Source: Jackrogersella multiformis
Lineage: Eukaryota; Ascomycota; Sordariomycetes; Xylariales; Hypoxylaceae
Assembly: GCA_902806575.1 (NCBI GenBank)
Contig: CADCXD010000001.1
Location: 4,154,001 to 4,218,000, forward strand
Direction of reading: 5' to 3'
Length of the DNA: 64,000 nt
Positions within the stretch are counted from its first letter, which is position 1; each line of letters starts with the position of its first letter. Position numbers and translations under genes: made by a program. The notes beneath the pieces are model-generated. The model made no database searches. It was given only the letters and a program-made list of their open reading frames with translations, and was not told the origin of the DNA. This document shows positions 11,504-23,425 of the stretch, one piece after another.

Positions 11504-13532
11504 ATGGTGCGATCTGCTCTCGGAAAGAGGACTAGAGGTTCAACAGAGACTGGTAGGAATAACCACTTTCAATTTCAACTTTGCACTTTGCACTTTGCAC
11601 TTTGCACCTTCAACATTCAACCTTCAACCTCCAACCATATTAAATTTCCGAAAGGAAGAAACTGACACCCAATTTAGTTATCGTAGATGTGCCTGCAAAA
11701 CGAACACGACGGCAGACTCGCAGTTCCGTACTCAATGACGAGAACAAAGACCCAAAAGAAGTTACAGCTGATGAAGAGACCAACCGCGATGGTGGCGCCA
11801 TAGATACTAAGGCATCTCTTCCCCAACGAGTCCGCATTGCAGAGAGCAATAAGCAGGGTAAGAAGAATAGCTCATGATATACTACCTAGGTACCTAAGCA
11901 ATTGGGAAGCATCGTCTAATCGAGATCATAGCAGAATATACACCACTCACGCCTACCACTCCTCGTTTTCGAGATGCTCTTTCTAAAGTACCCGTCACTC
12001 CTCGTCACCGGGTTATGTCCGCCGGGAAAATCTCAAAGCGACTATTCCCAGCAACACCTCTCACCCCTACTGCAATCCAGACTGTCTATCACCATGCTCG
12101 TCAACTCTTTTCTCGAAGCGCCGATCCTGGTCAGTTGATTGGACGAGACGATGAACGCACACAGCTCAAGGCATTCCTGCAACGATGCTCCAAGTCTAAC
12201 CCTAGCGGATGCATCTACGTTAGTGGCCCACCGGGTACTGGGAAGAGTGCGATGGTGAATGAAGTCACGCAAGAGCTGTCCGAGAAGGGAACCGTGAAGA
12301 AGGCGTACATCAATTGCATGAGCATTAAATCGTCCAAGGATCTCTATGGAACTCTGTTAGACCAAATTATCGACGAGACCGATATTCCCGAAGGTGATGC
12401 CGCTACAACTGTCCAGAAGCTCTTCATGCCGCGCAAGAAGTCAACCGAGGTTTACTTGATTGTCTTGGACGAGGTTGACCACATCCTCACCTTGGACTTG
12501 GAAAGTCTATATCAGCTATTCGAATGGTCTATGCAGAAGTCGTCACGAGTTGTACTGGTTGGCATTGCAAACGCACTGGATCTTACCGATCGATTTCTCC
12601 CACGTCTAAAGTCTCGGAACCTGAAACCAGAACTTCTCCCATTCTTACCATACTCGGCAGCACAGATCAAGACCATAATTACGAGTCGCCTCAAGAGCCT
12701 TGTGCCTGAAGGTAGCCCTCTACCCTTCATCCACCCAGCCGCCATTGAACTTTGCTCCCGCAAGGTATCAAGCCAGACAGGCGATCTACGCAAAGCCTTC
12801 GAGATCTGTCGGAGGGCCATTGACCTCGTGGAGATGGAAACAAGGCAGAAGTATGAGGCCGATATCAAGGAAAAGATGCTCCTCGCCACACCATCCAAGA
12901 AACCCCTCGGCGAAAACATGAACCTATCCTCACCATCGAAAAAATCACCGAATAGAAGCCCGTCAGCAATGCTAGCGGAGTCGCTGAAGAGTTTGACAGT
13001 GGAGACGGCACCTCGCGTGAGCATAGCACATCTCAACAAGATCACGGCCGCCGCTTTTAGCAATGGGACGAACCAGCGACTCAAGACCTTGAACTTGCAA
13101 CAGAAGGCGGCATTGTGTTCTCTAATGGCGCTCGAGAAGAGGAATAGAGCTGCCCGAACCTCGTCTATTCTGTCCACCCCATCCAAGTCGCAGAATATTG
13201 CACCAAGTGTCAAGCTGCTATACGAAACATACTGCTTATTGTGTACTCGCGAATCGGTGCTACACCCGCTATCCAGCTCCGAGTTCCGAGAAGTCATAGG
13301 CAGCCTCGAGACCTTGTCTCTAGTTTCCGCCGTGGATGGAAAGACGGGTTCTCTCGCCGTGCTACAGACACCGAGCAAGAGGGGAAGGAAGGGTGGATTC
13401 GCTTCCGGTGTCGGACTGGCAGATGAGAAGAGGGTAGCGAGCTGCGTAGGAGAGAAGGAGCTGGAGCAAGCTGTGGATGGTCTCGGTGTCGATATTCTGA
13501 AAAGCATCCTTAGCGGCGAGTCGTTAGACTAG
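11504..13532 (+). CDS. cdc6: Cdc6/Cdc18 DNA replication licensing ATPase
   Basis: Model join(11504..11552, 11678..11857, 11932..13532), 609 aa, all junctions in phase. The protein loads the MCM helicase onto origins with ORC. The N-terminus carries a basic nuclear-localisation stretch (KRTRRQTR) and several S/T-P sites (TPLTPTTP, TPRHR, FPATPLTP). The AAA+ module has Walker A GPPGTGKS (about residues 175-182) and Walker B LIVLDEVDH (about 253-260), then sensor-type sequence RLKSR and SSQTGDLRKAFEICRRA. Further CDK-like sites TPSKK, SPSKKSPNRSP, TPSKS and TPSKR occur between the AAA+ core and the C-terminal winged helix. They fit cell-cycle control of Cdc6 by CDK phosphorylation, as known for yeast. 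The N-terminal exons and the Cdc6-type context favour Cdc6 over Orc1. Confidence 0.92.
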
Positions 13533-14562
13533 ATGATTAGACCGGTACGTTCTTGCATGGAGATGGCGTTGCATTGCCGGCGTTTGCGAAGGGACTATAT
13601 AACTCCCACGCGGATAGAGACCCCCTGAGGGCGCAAGAAATGATAATGTATAAAGACACTAGTCAAATAACGCTGCTGCATGTATAGTGACATGTACTTA
13701 TCATGTTGCCTGGGAGGCGTATAATTGTGCCTGTATTTCGCTAGACTTCAGGATCTCATTCGCCCACTTGATTTACCTTCATGTTATTTGTAGTATACTT
13801 TTTTAACAGTCGACGGTGAATCCGGAGATAGAAACCGTGGAGAGGTAGCACCCGTGGATGGCATCTTAACCGTGCTAACCAACATAACACCTCAGAAGAG
13901 CGTCAAGATATAAGAGGAGTATGTGCAAATGTCACTGTATTGGACTATGTTAGGGCTTAGCTATCCCCTTATTATTTAATCAGCATCTGTCCTAGCCATG
14001 ATACGTGTAAGTTACTTTATAAGTAACCAAGGGGATAGAATACCACACAGTGTATTACAGTAATATTAACATGAGATCGCACATGGCTTATTTATATTCA
14101 CGCCTTCTAACTTACCTAGTCATACTGCATGTACACACTAGCTTCGATCTTCATCTGGGGTGATACAAGATAACTAATAGCTGGCTGGAGGTAGGGCGGA
14201 CCTATGCTGTTATGTAGCCAGTAGATCGCCAAGTATGAGCCTGTTGGGCCGCTCTACAACCCCCACCCTCATTTATTGCACTGTTGGTTTGATTCTCTTT
14301 GTATGACTATGAGGCCGAAGTGTTGGTTATAAAGCGATTACAGGTGAGTAGTGGTAGAAATGATGGAAATTTTGTTAGGCTTAACCAACATTAAACCCAG
14401 CCATATATCGACACCTACCACCAGCATAGGTGCCTAAAGCCGCATCATTTAGTTACTGGTGATCGCAACTGTTCCTGTGTCCCCTCTTCCCCCAGTCGAG
14501 AAAGGGGATTGCTTTACCTCTCACTCTGCTTCGCTCTTAGCACCCCGTAATCTGTAGACAAG
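13533..14562. other. intergenic, nothing recognised
   Basis: One kilobase of ordinary composition with stops in all frames. A small GTTACTT/AAGTAAC palindrome stands near 14011-14027. Confidence 0.45.
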
Positions 14563-16323
14563 ATGTCAATAGTCGCAGCATACGCCGCTTTGGCTGCCTA
14601 CTTCCTTGGTCCTCTGGTGCGCGGCCCAGCAGCCCCAACCCCTTTCCGAAGAGTCACTGATGGTGCCAGGCCCTCTTCATACTTGTGTACAGATTCAATT
14701 CCCATCCCTTAAACAAGTTTCCTGGGCCAGCGGTGGCCCGGTTCACTGATGGCTATGCCGCCTTCCACGCTGCTCAGAGACGGCTTCATCTGGCCACCTA
14801 TCGGGATCATCAAAAATATGGTACGCATCATATTGCTGTGAGCTGCATCCGCCACTGACTAGAACAAACAGGCCCTGTGGTCAGGTAAGGACCGAACCGG
14901 CTTGTCTTTAATACAGTAACGGCCCTGCACGGTAAGGTCATCACACACCTCAAAGCCCCAGCCTCCCTAACCAAAGCCAGATATCTACCTCAACCAGCGG
15001 GTGACCAAGAGTAAGGTCTACTTGCAGTCGCTCCTCAGCACCCGCACGCCAAGCATGTTTAATGCCTTGGACAGGGCGGAACACAGCCACAAGCGGCGAG
15101 TAGTCGGGCATATCATCACGGAGCGCTCCATGCGCCTCTTTGAGCCGACCATGGCGCTGCAGATCGATGTGTTCCTGCGCCAGCTTTTCGCCTCCAGCCA
15201 GAAGGGCGAAGTCGTCAATATGACGACGCGGTGTCAGCGCTTAGGCGCCGACGTCGTCGGGCTCCTCGCCTTCGGGTACGAACTCAACACGCAGACCGAA
15301 GACACCAACACCATAATCCCAGCCGCCATGAAGTCGACTAGCTTCCGCATCAGCTTGTACATGGCGTGGCCGACCATCTCGTTCGTCGACCCGGTGGTCC
15401 GCTGGTTCGGCCGGGAGCAGATCCCCAAGTTCTACCAGGCGCTGAGGACGATGATCGGCAGGCGCATGAGCATGGCCAAGGACTCGGCGCACGACCTGTA
15501 CGCGGTGGCATCCGGGGACGTGGCAGCCAGCGGCGACGCGGGCCTCCAGGGCACCGAGCTGTGGTCCGAGGCGTCCTTCTTCGTCATGGCCGGCGGCATG
15601 ACGGTGTCCACGCTCATGAGCGCCGTGTTTTTCTACCTCAGCCGCCACCCGGACGCGCACGCGCGCCTGGCCGCCGAGATCCGCACCACCTTCGCCTCGG
15701 GCGGCGCCATCGCCGGCGGCCAGCAGCTCGGCTCCTGCAGGTACCTCCGCGCCGTCATCGACGAGGCCCTGCGCGTGGCGCCCCCGACCACGGCCACGCC
15801 CTGGCGCGAGGACGACGTCTACTCGGCCGCGCCGCCCCGGTCGGACGGGCCGCTGGTCGTGGACGGGCACGTCATCCCCCGCGGCGTCGCCGTCGGCGTG
15901 AGCCCGTACAGCGTGCTGCACAACGAGGCCTACTTCCCCGAGCCTTTCGCCTTCCGCCCCGAGCGGTGGCTCGACGCCGGAGACGACAAGGATGGCGGGC
16001 CCGGCGAGGAGGCGCAGGCCACTACCATGCGCCGGGCCTTCGCGCTCTTCGCGCTGGGTGATCGCGCCTGCGCTGGAAAGGCCATGGCGTACCTAGAGAC
16101 GAGCTTGACCGTCGCCAAGACGTTGTGGTACTTCGATTTCGAGACGGCTCCCGCGGGGGCGGGGAGAGTAGGGGGCGGGACGCCTGGCAGGACGGACGGC
16201 AGGGATCGGGCGGACGAATATCAGCTTTACGATATCTTCACGGCCGACCACGACGGGCCAAACGTGGTGTTAAAGCCCCGCGCCCGGTTTATAGACGAGC
16301 TGAAGTTAACAAGCGACGCATAA
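14563..16323 (+). pseudogene. cytochrome P450 monooxygenase with in-frame stop
   Basis: Exons are recognisable at 14563-14616, 14693-14820, 14872-14931 and 14981-16323. The product would be a microsomal fungal P450: N-terminal hydrophobic anchor, proline hinge FPGPAVARF, ExxR helix (EALR), PERW block and heme loop FALGDRACAG, where Cys is the heme ligand. The long last exon is intact and very GC-rich at third positions. Two problems appear at the 5' end. In exon 3 the expected VVRxGPNRLVFN reads through TAA at 14886-14888, and the junction of exons 1 and 2 needs a frame that the obvious GT donor does not give. A short intron over the stop would break the downstream frame. Either this is a recent pseudogene or translation starts later, for example at the ATG at 15055, without the membrane anchor. 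Family: general fungal P450 of the benzoate 4-hydroxylase-like group, approximate. Confidence 0.7.
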
Positions 16324-17280
16324 CGGAAATGCAGGATGGGCTGAACAATGTCTGTTGTAAGACGATCCTGATGCTTCTCAACGTGACCCTGACTACCTAA
16401 CTAGGTATATATTGATGGTACTTCTAATGATGGCTTAAATACACTGCTATACTTTTAATACGTGATGAGACCTCCGATGTGATTTATGATTTGTGCATCT
16501 TCACGATGTTGTCCAACTAAGTCGTCACAATTGCCGGTTTGGTCTCCCTCGCCGAGCCTTCGGTGCCGTAGGCTAGCCGGATCCTTGACATTCGCGCCCT
16601 CCACTCGGAGCGTGAGAGTTGCGGGAAGGCGGGGCCGACGCCGACGTCGTAAGTAACCTAGGTGGTTTACTCCTACAGTGCCGGAAGGAAGGGCCGATGC
16701 TCATTCGTTCTGCTCGTAACTGAGCGGGAAAGAACGGCCTTGAGCTGTGATTACTGCTAGACTCGACAATTCGTGAGTAGGGAGTCGAGTTCTAGATTCG
16801 ACAAGATTGAAGTATGATCATGTCGGGAAAGGAGTAACTAGTTATATTGACGTTTTGGGTTTCGAAGGTACGTGGAGCTACAATACTCAGGGCCGCTTGA
16901 TAATAGCATCGAATATAGTGTAGTGGATGAGAGGTTAAATAGGGGTAGTGTGTGTGCGTGTGTGTGCGTGTGTGTGTGTGTTTGCCCTCTAGTGTACCTA
17001 ATCAAAAGGTTGAGTAGGTTACCTAGGTACCTAGGTAGCAAGTCATGTATTAGAAGAAAAGGACAATTCTTCTAGCTCCTTGGTTAATATTTGAAAGAAT
17101 ATTAGGTCGTTAGAGATCAAACAATTCAAGTTATTGCTCGCTTACTTGAGTATCTGTTTTCCTGCCCGATATAATCTGGAACATAAATACGATCATGAAG
17201 GATTCATATTGAGAAGCAGTCTCATCAACTCTTGCTATCTGTATCATATCTCACTTGCCCAACAACATGAGGCACGGCAA
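16324..17280. other. intergenic with a (GT)n microsatellite
   Basis: No gene. A GT-rich microsatellite (TGTGTGCG units) occupies about 16948-16981, and CCTAGGTACCTAGG palindromes stand at about 17020-17037. Confidence 0.55.
16948..16981. repeat. GT/GTGTGTGC microsatellite
   Basis: About 34 bases of alternating GT with regular GC interruptions every eight bases at the 5' side. Confidence 0.85.
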
Positions 17281-18865
17281 TCAAGCGGTGAATTTCAAGC
17301 CGCTCGTCACATTGCCCCATCGAGAGGAAAAGAAATCGAAAAAGGCATATATCCTCGGTTTCCACGGCCCTCTCATTCCATATCTAGGCAGACGGGCCAG
17401 AGCCAAGTTAGCGTATGTCGAGGAAAGCTGCCACATTTTCTGTGTCTCGGGGACACCCTCTCTTGGAAGCTGTGGAACTGCGGATCTGAACCCCCTTGAC
17501 TTCATTAGCTTTAAAAGGCGTACTAGAACGTGCGCGGTATTTTCGGTACCCAATGTCCACGAGATGTTGACATATCCGAGGATGAACATCATATTCGGGA
17601 CCCCATCAAGCATAGCACCGTTCCATATGAGCTTGTCTCCCCAATTCATCACCTTACCGTCGACTGAGATGATGATGTCCCCTCCGAGTTTCATGATTAA
17701 CCCAGTAGCAGTTACTATGGTGTCTACCTCAACGATTGTACCATCTTGCATTTTGATTGAGTTCTCTGTAACCCTGTCGATCAGTCCCGTGACAATGTTA
17801 GTATTTGGCTTATGAAGTGTCTGAAAGAAGTCCCCGTCAGGAGAAAGACATATGCGTTGTTCCCAAGGGTTGTACCGAGGTTGGAAGTGGACTTCGTAGT
17901 CGAATCTCTTTGGTAGTTGTGGGATTGTCAAGCTTCGAAGAATTTCTCTTGCTTGCTTAGGGAAATATTTGCAGACCACACCCTGCAGTTGAACATTGAA
18001 CAGGTGCCACATCCGATCCAAGCGCGTGAGGAGAGATGCAGGTAAAGGCAGGAAACTTAGCAGCGAGGTCAAGTTTGGCTCCAAGTGCTTCGTGGAAATA
18101 ATGTAGGTAGGACTCCGTTGTACTATGGTTACTTGTGCCGCCGTTTCCGCTAATTTGGGGAACAGACTAACACAGGTCGCTCCGCTTCCGATGATGGCAA
18201 TCTTCTTGTTCTGATGTTCGTAGTCAGCCGGCCAGAATTGTGGATGTATTACATTTCCTTTGAAATCTTCCAATCCAGGGATTACCGTCGGAAGAGGGGT
18301 GCTGTAACTAAAGTAGCCCGTCCCTAGAATAAGGAAACTTGCTGTAATATGCAAGACTAGATTTTCATGATTCGCAGTCACTCTCCAATGCTGGTTCTCA
18401 TGTAGCCAGTCTGCATTCGACACCTTATGGCGAAACCGGATATGCTGATCAATTCCATGCTGCAAGGAACAGTCCTTCAGGTATTGCTTGATTAACGGGC
18501 CTTCAGCAACGGGTTCTGGGAATGGCCAAGGGTGCCAGGAAAACCCGTAAGTAGAGAGACTACGAAGCAAAAAATTAGCGAAAGCTCTCAGTGATGTTCT
18601 CCCTAGCTACCAAACATACGCTAGGTAGGACTAGAGACAATAACCATCTGTAATATACGTACTCTGAGTCTGATCGGACGCCTGGATACTTGAATAAATC
18701 CCACGTCCCACCAATATCGTCTCGGGCTTCGAGGATGGTAAATTTCACACCGGGGAGCTCTGTTTGAAGGTAATATGCGGTGTTTATGCCTGCTATACCG
18801 GCACCGACGATGACTACGTCCACGGCCTCGGTGACGAAGCGCGTTTCTTTTCCTAACTGTGGCAT
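17281..18865 (-). CDS. Baeyer-Villiger-type flavin monooxygenase
   Basis: Model complement(join(17281..18559, 18663..18865)), 493 aa. The intron (gtacgt to cgtag) joins the family motif SDSD-LSTYGFSWHPW exactly in phase. The enzyme would use FAD and NADPH to insert one oxygen atom into a ketone or oxidise a heteroatom. FAD-binding GAGIAG lies at residues 21-26 and the GGTWD block about 25 residues on. The Baeyer-Villiger fingerprint FKGNVIHPQFWP fits FxGxxxHxxxW[P/D], and a second Rossmann motif GSGATC follows. No stops or frameshifts were found, unlike the genes around it. Its neighbours are a P450, SDR relics and a polyketide synthase relic, so it is probably a survivor of a specialised-metabolite cluster. 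The substrate is unknown. Confidence 0.85.
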
Positions 18866-19447
18866 TGTGTATTGGAGGGTGAAGTATCTTCTATGTCGCA
18901 GAATTGAGGAAATGAAAACGAAATGATTCCATTGTCACCACATATGAGGGGCTGAGCTCATGCGCCCGAACAAAATCGATCGGCAAAACTAGTCCAGGAT
19001 AACGATATGATTGCCATGGACGGGAACTCTCGAGTGCTACGCCTATCGCCGTTGTAGGACTCATCGACACATCCACGCAATTTGAGTCACCTCGCATAAT
19101 CGTGCTTAATATTGATTGCACGGTGCTGCTTGCAACCAATGAGAGGAAATCGGTGTCATGATACTCTCTGCAACCTGTGATCCGCCACATCTGCCGATGT
19201 GGTATTGGGAATCCAGCTGAGACAAAGATCCTAGACTCCTACCCTAATAGGACCTATTAACTTTCAAACCCAGCAACAAATTGATAGAAAGTATTCAAGA
19301 TTTCCAAAGCTTGGCTTCACAGAGTAAGCCTCCCAGAAGATTTTGGAAGACCGGAAACCTGCAGAACAGTGCTGACGATATAAGAGCAATGTGGCGCAAG
19401 ATAAAAATAGGTACCCAGGTTAGTTTAGGCCAACCTAGCGCGCGAAT
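18866..19447. other. upstream region of the monooxygenase, no supported gene
   Basis: A 99-codon minus-strand frame at 18891-19190 has no motif and no intron structure, so I leave it unannotated as a gene. Confidence 0.4.
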
Positions 19448-19680
19448 TTAGAGGTTGAATTGGTTATCCGTGGGTTTAGAAGCAATGCTCGCATCGGAGA
19501 TAGTGGTGACAACCTCAGTTGTACGGAGAATTGAAGAATCAGGCTGTTTGAAATCATCTTGGTGGACCTCCTCTGAAGGATTCAAACTGGTGATGTTTCC
19601 TTTATTAGAGCCGAATGTATCCATAGGTATCAATGTGCCCTCGTCGAGCTCTGTGTTATTCTCTGGGGTTCAGCCTTTTT
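19448..19680 (-). pseudogene. possible last-exon relic of a PTH11-like membrane protein
   Basis: A minus-strand frame, opened by a plausible acceptor (ccccag near 19670), encodes a Ser/Thr/Asp/Glu-rich tail containing GNITSLNPSEE and SSILRTTEVVTTISDAS and ends at 19448. Such tails, with an IxRTTEV-type segment, are common at the cytoplasmic C-terminus of fungal PTH11-like rhodopsin-domain proteins. No matching seven-helix region can be seen upstream (beyond 19690). It may be a stranded exon. The assignment rests on style and one short motif only. Confidence 0.25.
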
Positions 19681-19689
19681 CGACTTGCG

Positions 19690-20923
19690 TGAGACCATAA
19701 AAAGTCGAATTTGTATACTGACTCTATCACAGGCCAAAACCAGCTGAAAAGGAAGAAGTTTTGGTAGCTTTAGGGAGCCTAAAAAGGGCTCCAGTAGGGG
19801 GTATAGGTATTTATAGGTAGGAGAGCAGGTCCTGGCAGGGGGTAAAGCCCCACATTTTATAATGTGACAGACCCCTTTTTATCTCCTGTTGATGGCGCCC
19901 TTGAAGACTTTAGAGATGAGCCTATTTTCGTTTTACCTATATCCCTGAGAGTCTTTGGGAGGATAGGCATACAGAAGACGATGGGTCCACTAGTCTTCTC
20001 ATCCAACACCCAGAGTGTTCCTTTCCTGAACTCGTATATGCAACAGAAACAACGATGCGAAAGGCTGCTACTACGCAGCTGCTACGTTGATAACATTAGT
20101 ATGCAACGAAAGCAATAGGTAATATAGGAAGTAGACGAAGCACATACATAACGCATAATAGGGTGTTGCATATCCACCAGAAGTAACCTTTTGTTCCTCT
20201 GGGGACAAATATCCGACGCCATTCAATCAGAACTGCCGCTTTTATGATCCTGATATCGACAGCAAATAAGTTAGTAGCAATACTGAAAAGCTACTAAACT
20301 TAGTCTGGACTTCCCTCAGGATGTCGAACAAGGCTTACATGGAGTAAAACGTGGAAGATCCCTCATTCGGAAGTTCCACTGATGGACGAAGAGGCCAACA
20401 TTAGCCTCAGCAAAAATTATACCTGCAAATGCCACATAGAGGCTCTGATTTCACCCTAAGTTAGTAACGATATCTGAAGAACCCCGAGCTCATGCTGCCT
20501 TACGGATGCTGCAATCATTATATCTATATTCGAAGATAAGTCGAATTCCAATGTGCAAGTAGCATCACTCAATATAATAGTCCGAAATTAATAAGGCAAG
20601 ATGAGACACAGCTTTTTTGTATGTCATTCGAATGGTTGTATTAGCTGCGAAGTAAGCCACTAAACTACGATTTCCATGACTAATAGTCATGATCATCACA
20701 CTTCTTACTTGGTCCTGTACTTTAATATGCTCACTTTGTACATTAACATAATAGGAAATTGATATTCGCCAATATATGACGCACCGTCTTCATGAGCTGC
20801 TTGATTCTGAGTACTGGTGTGGTAACACAAGTCTGACTATTAGAGCTACCAAGTGACGCGGTGCATATTGCCCTCTGCATTCAAAAAGCCCCAAAAAGTA
20901 GATGGAAGATGCGGCATCAACAT
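19690..20923. other. non-coding, nothing recognised
   Basis: Stops in all frames. A small CACATT/AATGTG hairpin lies near 19851-19866. No gene was recognised. Confidence 0.4.
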
Positions 20924-22026
20924 CTACTTGAAGGCTATAGTCAAGCCACCATCTACTGGCAGGGCGATTCCAGTTATGAAACTTGACCTCGCACCGCATA
21001 GAAAGATAGCGGCATCCGCCACCTCTTTGGGCATGCCTATACGATTCATTGGTATACCAGTCGATACTGTCTGATCATCAAGCCCTGGAATCACATCCAT
21101 TGTCTGGTACAACATGGGCGTGTCTATCCAGGTCGCACAGATACAATTTACTCGAATGCCATGAGGTGCATTATCAACAGCTGCAGGATATGTTAGGATA
21201 CCGTGACACAATGATATATGAGGCATAAAGAAACGTAGTCATTACACTTACCTGCAGATTTAGCAATGCCTAGCACGGCATACTTTGAGGTGGTATATTG
21301 CACCATTTTAGGGGGTGGGAATAGGGAAGTCACAGAACCCATGGAGACAATTGACCCACAGGTACCACCCAGCCGCGGGAGATATGAGTCAACTTGCTTC
21401 AGTCCTTGCGTTTTCATAGCTGCTGAAATTTCACGAATGATAAGAAATCTTCCGTGAACGTGAACTGAAAGAGCATTTTGGAACTCGGCAAAACTGGCCT
21501 AAGAGACTGAGAGGTGTGATCGTACGGGAACCTTGGCTAAAAGCATTAATAATAACAGGAACCACACATTGAAAGAGATAACCATTGCTTAATACCTAAC
21601 CAGTGCTTGATACCTATATAATAGTTGTGGAAATCCAAGTAGCCAGAAGTCAGAACCCAGAACTTACCCCCGCGCAGTGCACGCAGTAGTCGATGCGTGC
21701 AAAGGAAGTAACCATATGTGCAACGGCATTCTTAACAGACTCTTCGAGGGAGACATCGACCTGAATTTCCTCTGCTCTGAAATTAGGATTCGAAGCAGCG
21801 GCTTTGGCTTCAGCGACTGTGGCTTCGGCAGCTTGGAGATTAATATCTGCGACAAGGATACCGCTGGCCTGGCGCCCTCTTTTGCTAGAGCTAGACAAGT
21901 GGCCTTGCCAATCCCACTTCCTAGGCTAGGTAGGTATGTTAGAAAAGGACCTAGGGCCTGTGATATGAATTAGGTAACGGGCTACTTACCTCCACCAGTG
22001 ACGAAGGCATTTCCTGTAATGTCCAT
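20924..22026 (-). pseudogene. short-chain dehydrogenase/reductase broken by a 5-bp duplication
   Basis: Four exons: complement(join(20924..21180, 21252..21498, 21668..21920, 21990..22026)). All splice sites are intact. The encoded enzyme is a classical NAD(P)-dependent SDR: N-terminal FVTGGGSGIGKAT (cofactor glycine motif), DYCVHCAG (NAG-like strand), Ser in SIVSMGSVTS, catalytic YTTSK, then GIRVNCICATWIDTPM and the C-terminal FITGIALPVDGG. In exon 2 the pentamer CTGGC is tandemly doubled on the plus strand (21864-21868 and 21869-21873). This shifts the frame between LALAKEGA and SGILVADIN. Without the extra five bases exon 2 is phase-perfect with its neighbours, so a single recent event seems to have inactivated the gene. 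Confidence 0.85.
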
Positions 22027-22464
22027 GTTTCTAGTTTTTCTTCTTCTTTCTGATTGATGTTCTAGTTGTTAAGTAAGATGTAAGAGAAGACTGACGACAG
22101 ACTTGGATACCAAGGTAGGTGTGTGAGATTATATATTACGGGAATCTCACTTTTCAGTTGGTGGTACAAAGAAAATAGGAATTTCCAGCACCCCCTTTAA
22201 TATGAATCTGTGAAATAATCCGTAGACTACCTAGGTACCTACCTACCATCCTATCTAGAACTCAGCTTTAGTATTTAAGGTACCTAGGTAGAATATTTGT
22301 AATGCCCCAATGTCTCATAATCAAATGTATGGTTTTACTTGCTCTTCTGTCCAATCCCAGAATGCCTGTGTCATTCCTGATCCGCCCTCCTTAGTGGTTT
22401 TGCATGCTATCGCAAGATCTTCCCTGATTGGACTGATGCGTCCCCAAGAGCAGACTGCACTTAA
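22027..22464. other. intergenic with TACCTAGGTA palindromes
   Basis: Between two SDR relics. Contains CCTAGGTACC-type palindromes near 22228-22242 and 22278-22290. No gene. Confidence 0.5.
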
Positions 22465-23425
22465 TCAACAACGAAGATCATTCCACAAAGGAAGATGTCG
22501 GATGTACTTACTCCAGGCGTTGTTCATCTCCAGCGTAATTTCTGGTGATAGCCCACCGAAGGCGCCATATATCGCATCGTGCTCAATGGGTTTTACTGAT
22601 AGGGTCGAGTGACTAAATAGGTGGTTACCTAATATGCTATAATAGTTATGCATAAGGCGGTGTCAAGACTGACAACACTGATGATGCCATTATGACCATA
22701 CCGTCGCGAGAGCTCAGCGATGTATAGAGTATTTGTCGCTTTGCTGATAGCATACTTGACCCGTTAGTGCCTTTCGACTTGGTAGGTGAGCTTCTCTATT
22801 TGATTTTTAACACCACCATTAATTAGGGGCAAAGTAGCCCGCGAATGAGTTGGAGAGCCATTCAACACGAACGTCACCAGGGTTTGACTCTTTGGCCGTT
22901 GACAGCAAAAGGGGAGTTAGGAATCTAGTATTAACCTAAAGAGGAATGGTGCAATAGCATTGACTCCCAATTGAAGCTCATAATTATGTGCGGTCTTGCT
23001 ATCCTTCGGGTGGAGCATGACTCCGGCATTTTTGAAGAGACAATGGATCTTGTTCTCCTTAGAGAAAAAATTTCTCTACCGACTTTTTTACTGTGGAAAG
23101 ATCACTAAGACCAAGCGAGGTGCAGATAGTTCAGTTCTCTTTTTGAAGTTAGGTGATTAGCCTTGAGCTCAGACATCACTGCCCTGGTCTTTTCTAGTGA
23201 TCGACCCGTTACGTAGACTTTGGCATTTGCGGCGTGAAGGATTCCCGAAAGTTCTTTGCCGATTCCAGATGTGCCGCCTGTTACGATGAAGACCTGGATT
23301 TGATAAGTTGGTTAACCCCTTCACTGGAAACCTGTTGATCCGCTTACCTTGCCACTTTGGTCGGGTAGATTCTTTTTAGTTAGAGTTGGAGAAGGAGGAA
23401 AAGGTTGACTGAGAAGCTGTCCCAT
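22465..23425 (-). pseudogene. second SDR (retinol-dehydrogenase-like), several lesions
   Basis: Starts with MGQLLSQPFPPSPTLTKKN in an intact first exon (23348-23425), spliced in phase to KVFIVTGGTSGIGKEL. It continues through the NAG region, the catalytic YAISK and a C-terminal GGLSPEITLE block ending at 22465. Lesions: a small insertion near 23104-23118 after the HL of the fourth strand; one extra base in an A run at 23065-23070 (T run on the coding strand); an intron reduced to about 11 bases at 22924-22935, too short to splice; and stop codons following it. The family is the SDR group with cofactor motif TGGTSGIG and active site YxxxK. It lies in the same orientation as the first SDR relic. 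Confidence 0.8.

Noticed and set aside
12512..13507. 331-codon open frame on the minus strand
   Set aside because: Antisense shadow of the cdc6 exon; no motif, while the plus strand encodes a complete AAA+ protein.
15241..15921. 226-codon open frame antisense to the P450 exon, and a 231-codon frame in another sense frame
   Set aside because: Caused by the very high GC of the P450 coding strand; sequence is Arg/Gly/Ala/His low complexity with no motif, whereas the P450 frame has the conserved heme loop.
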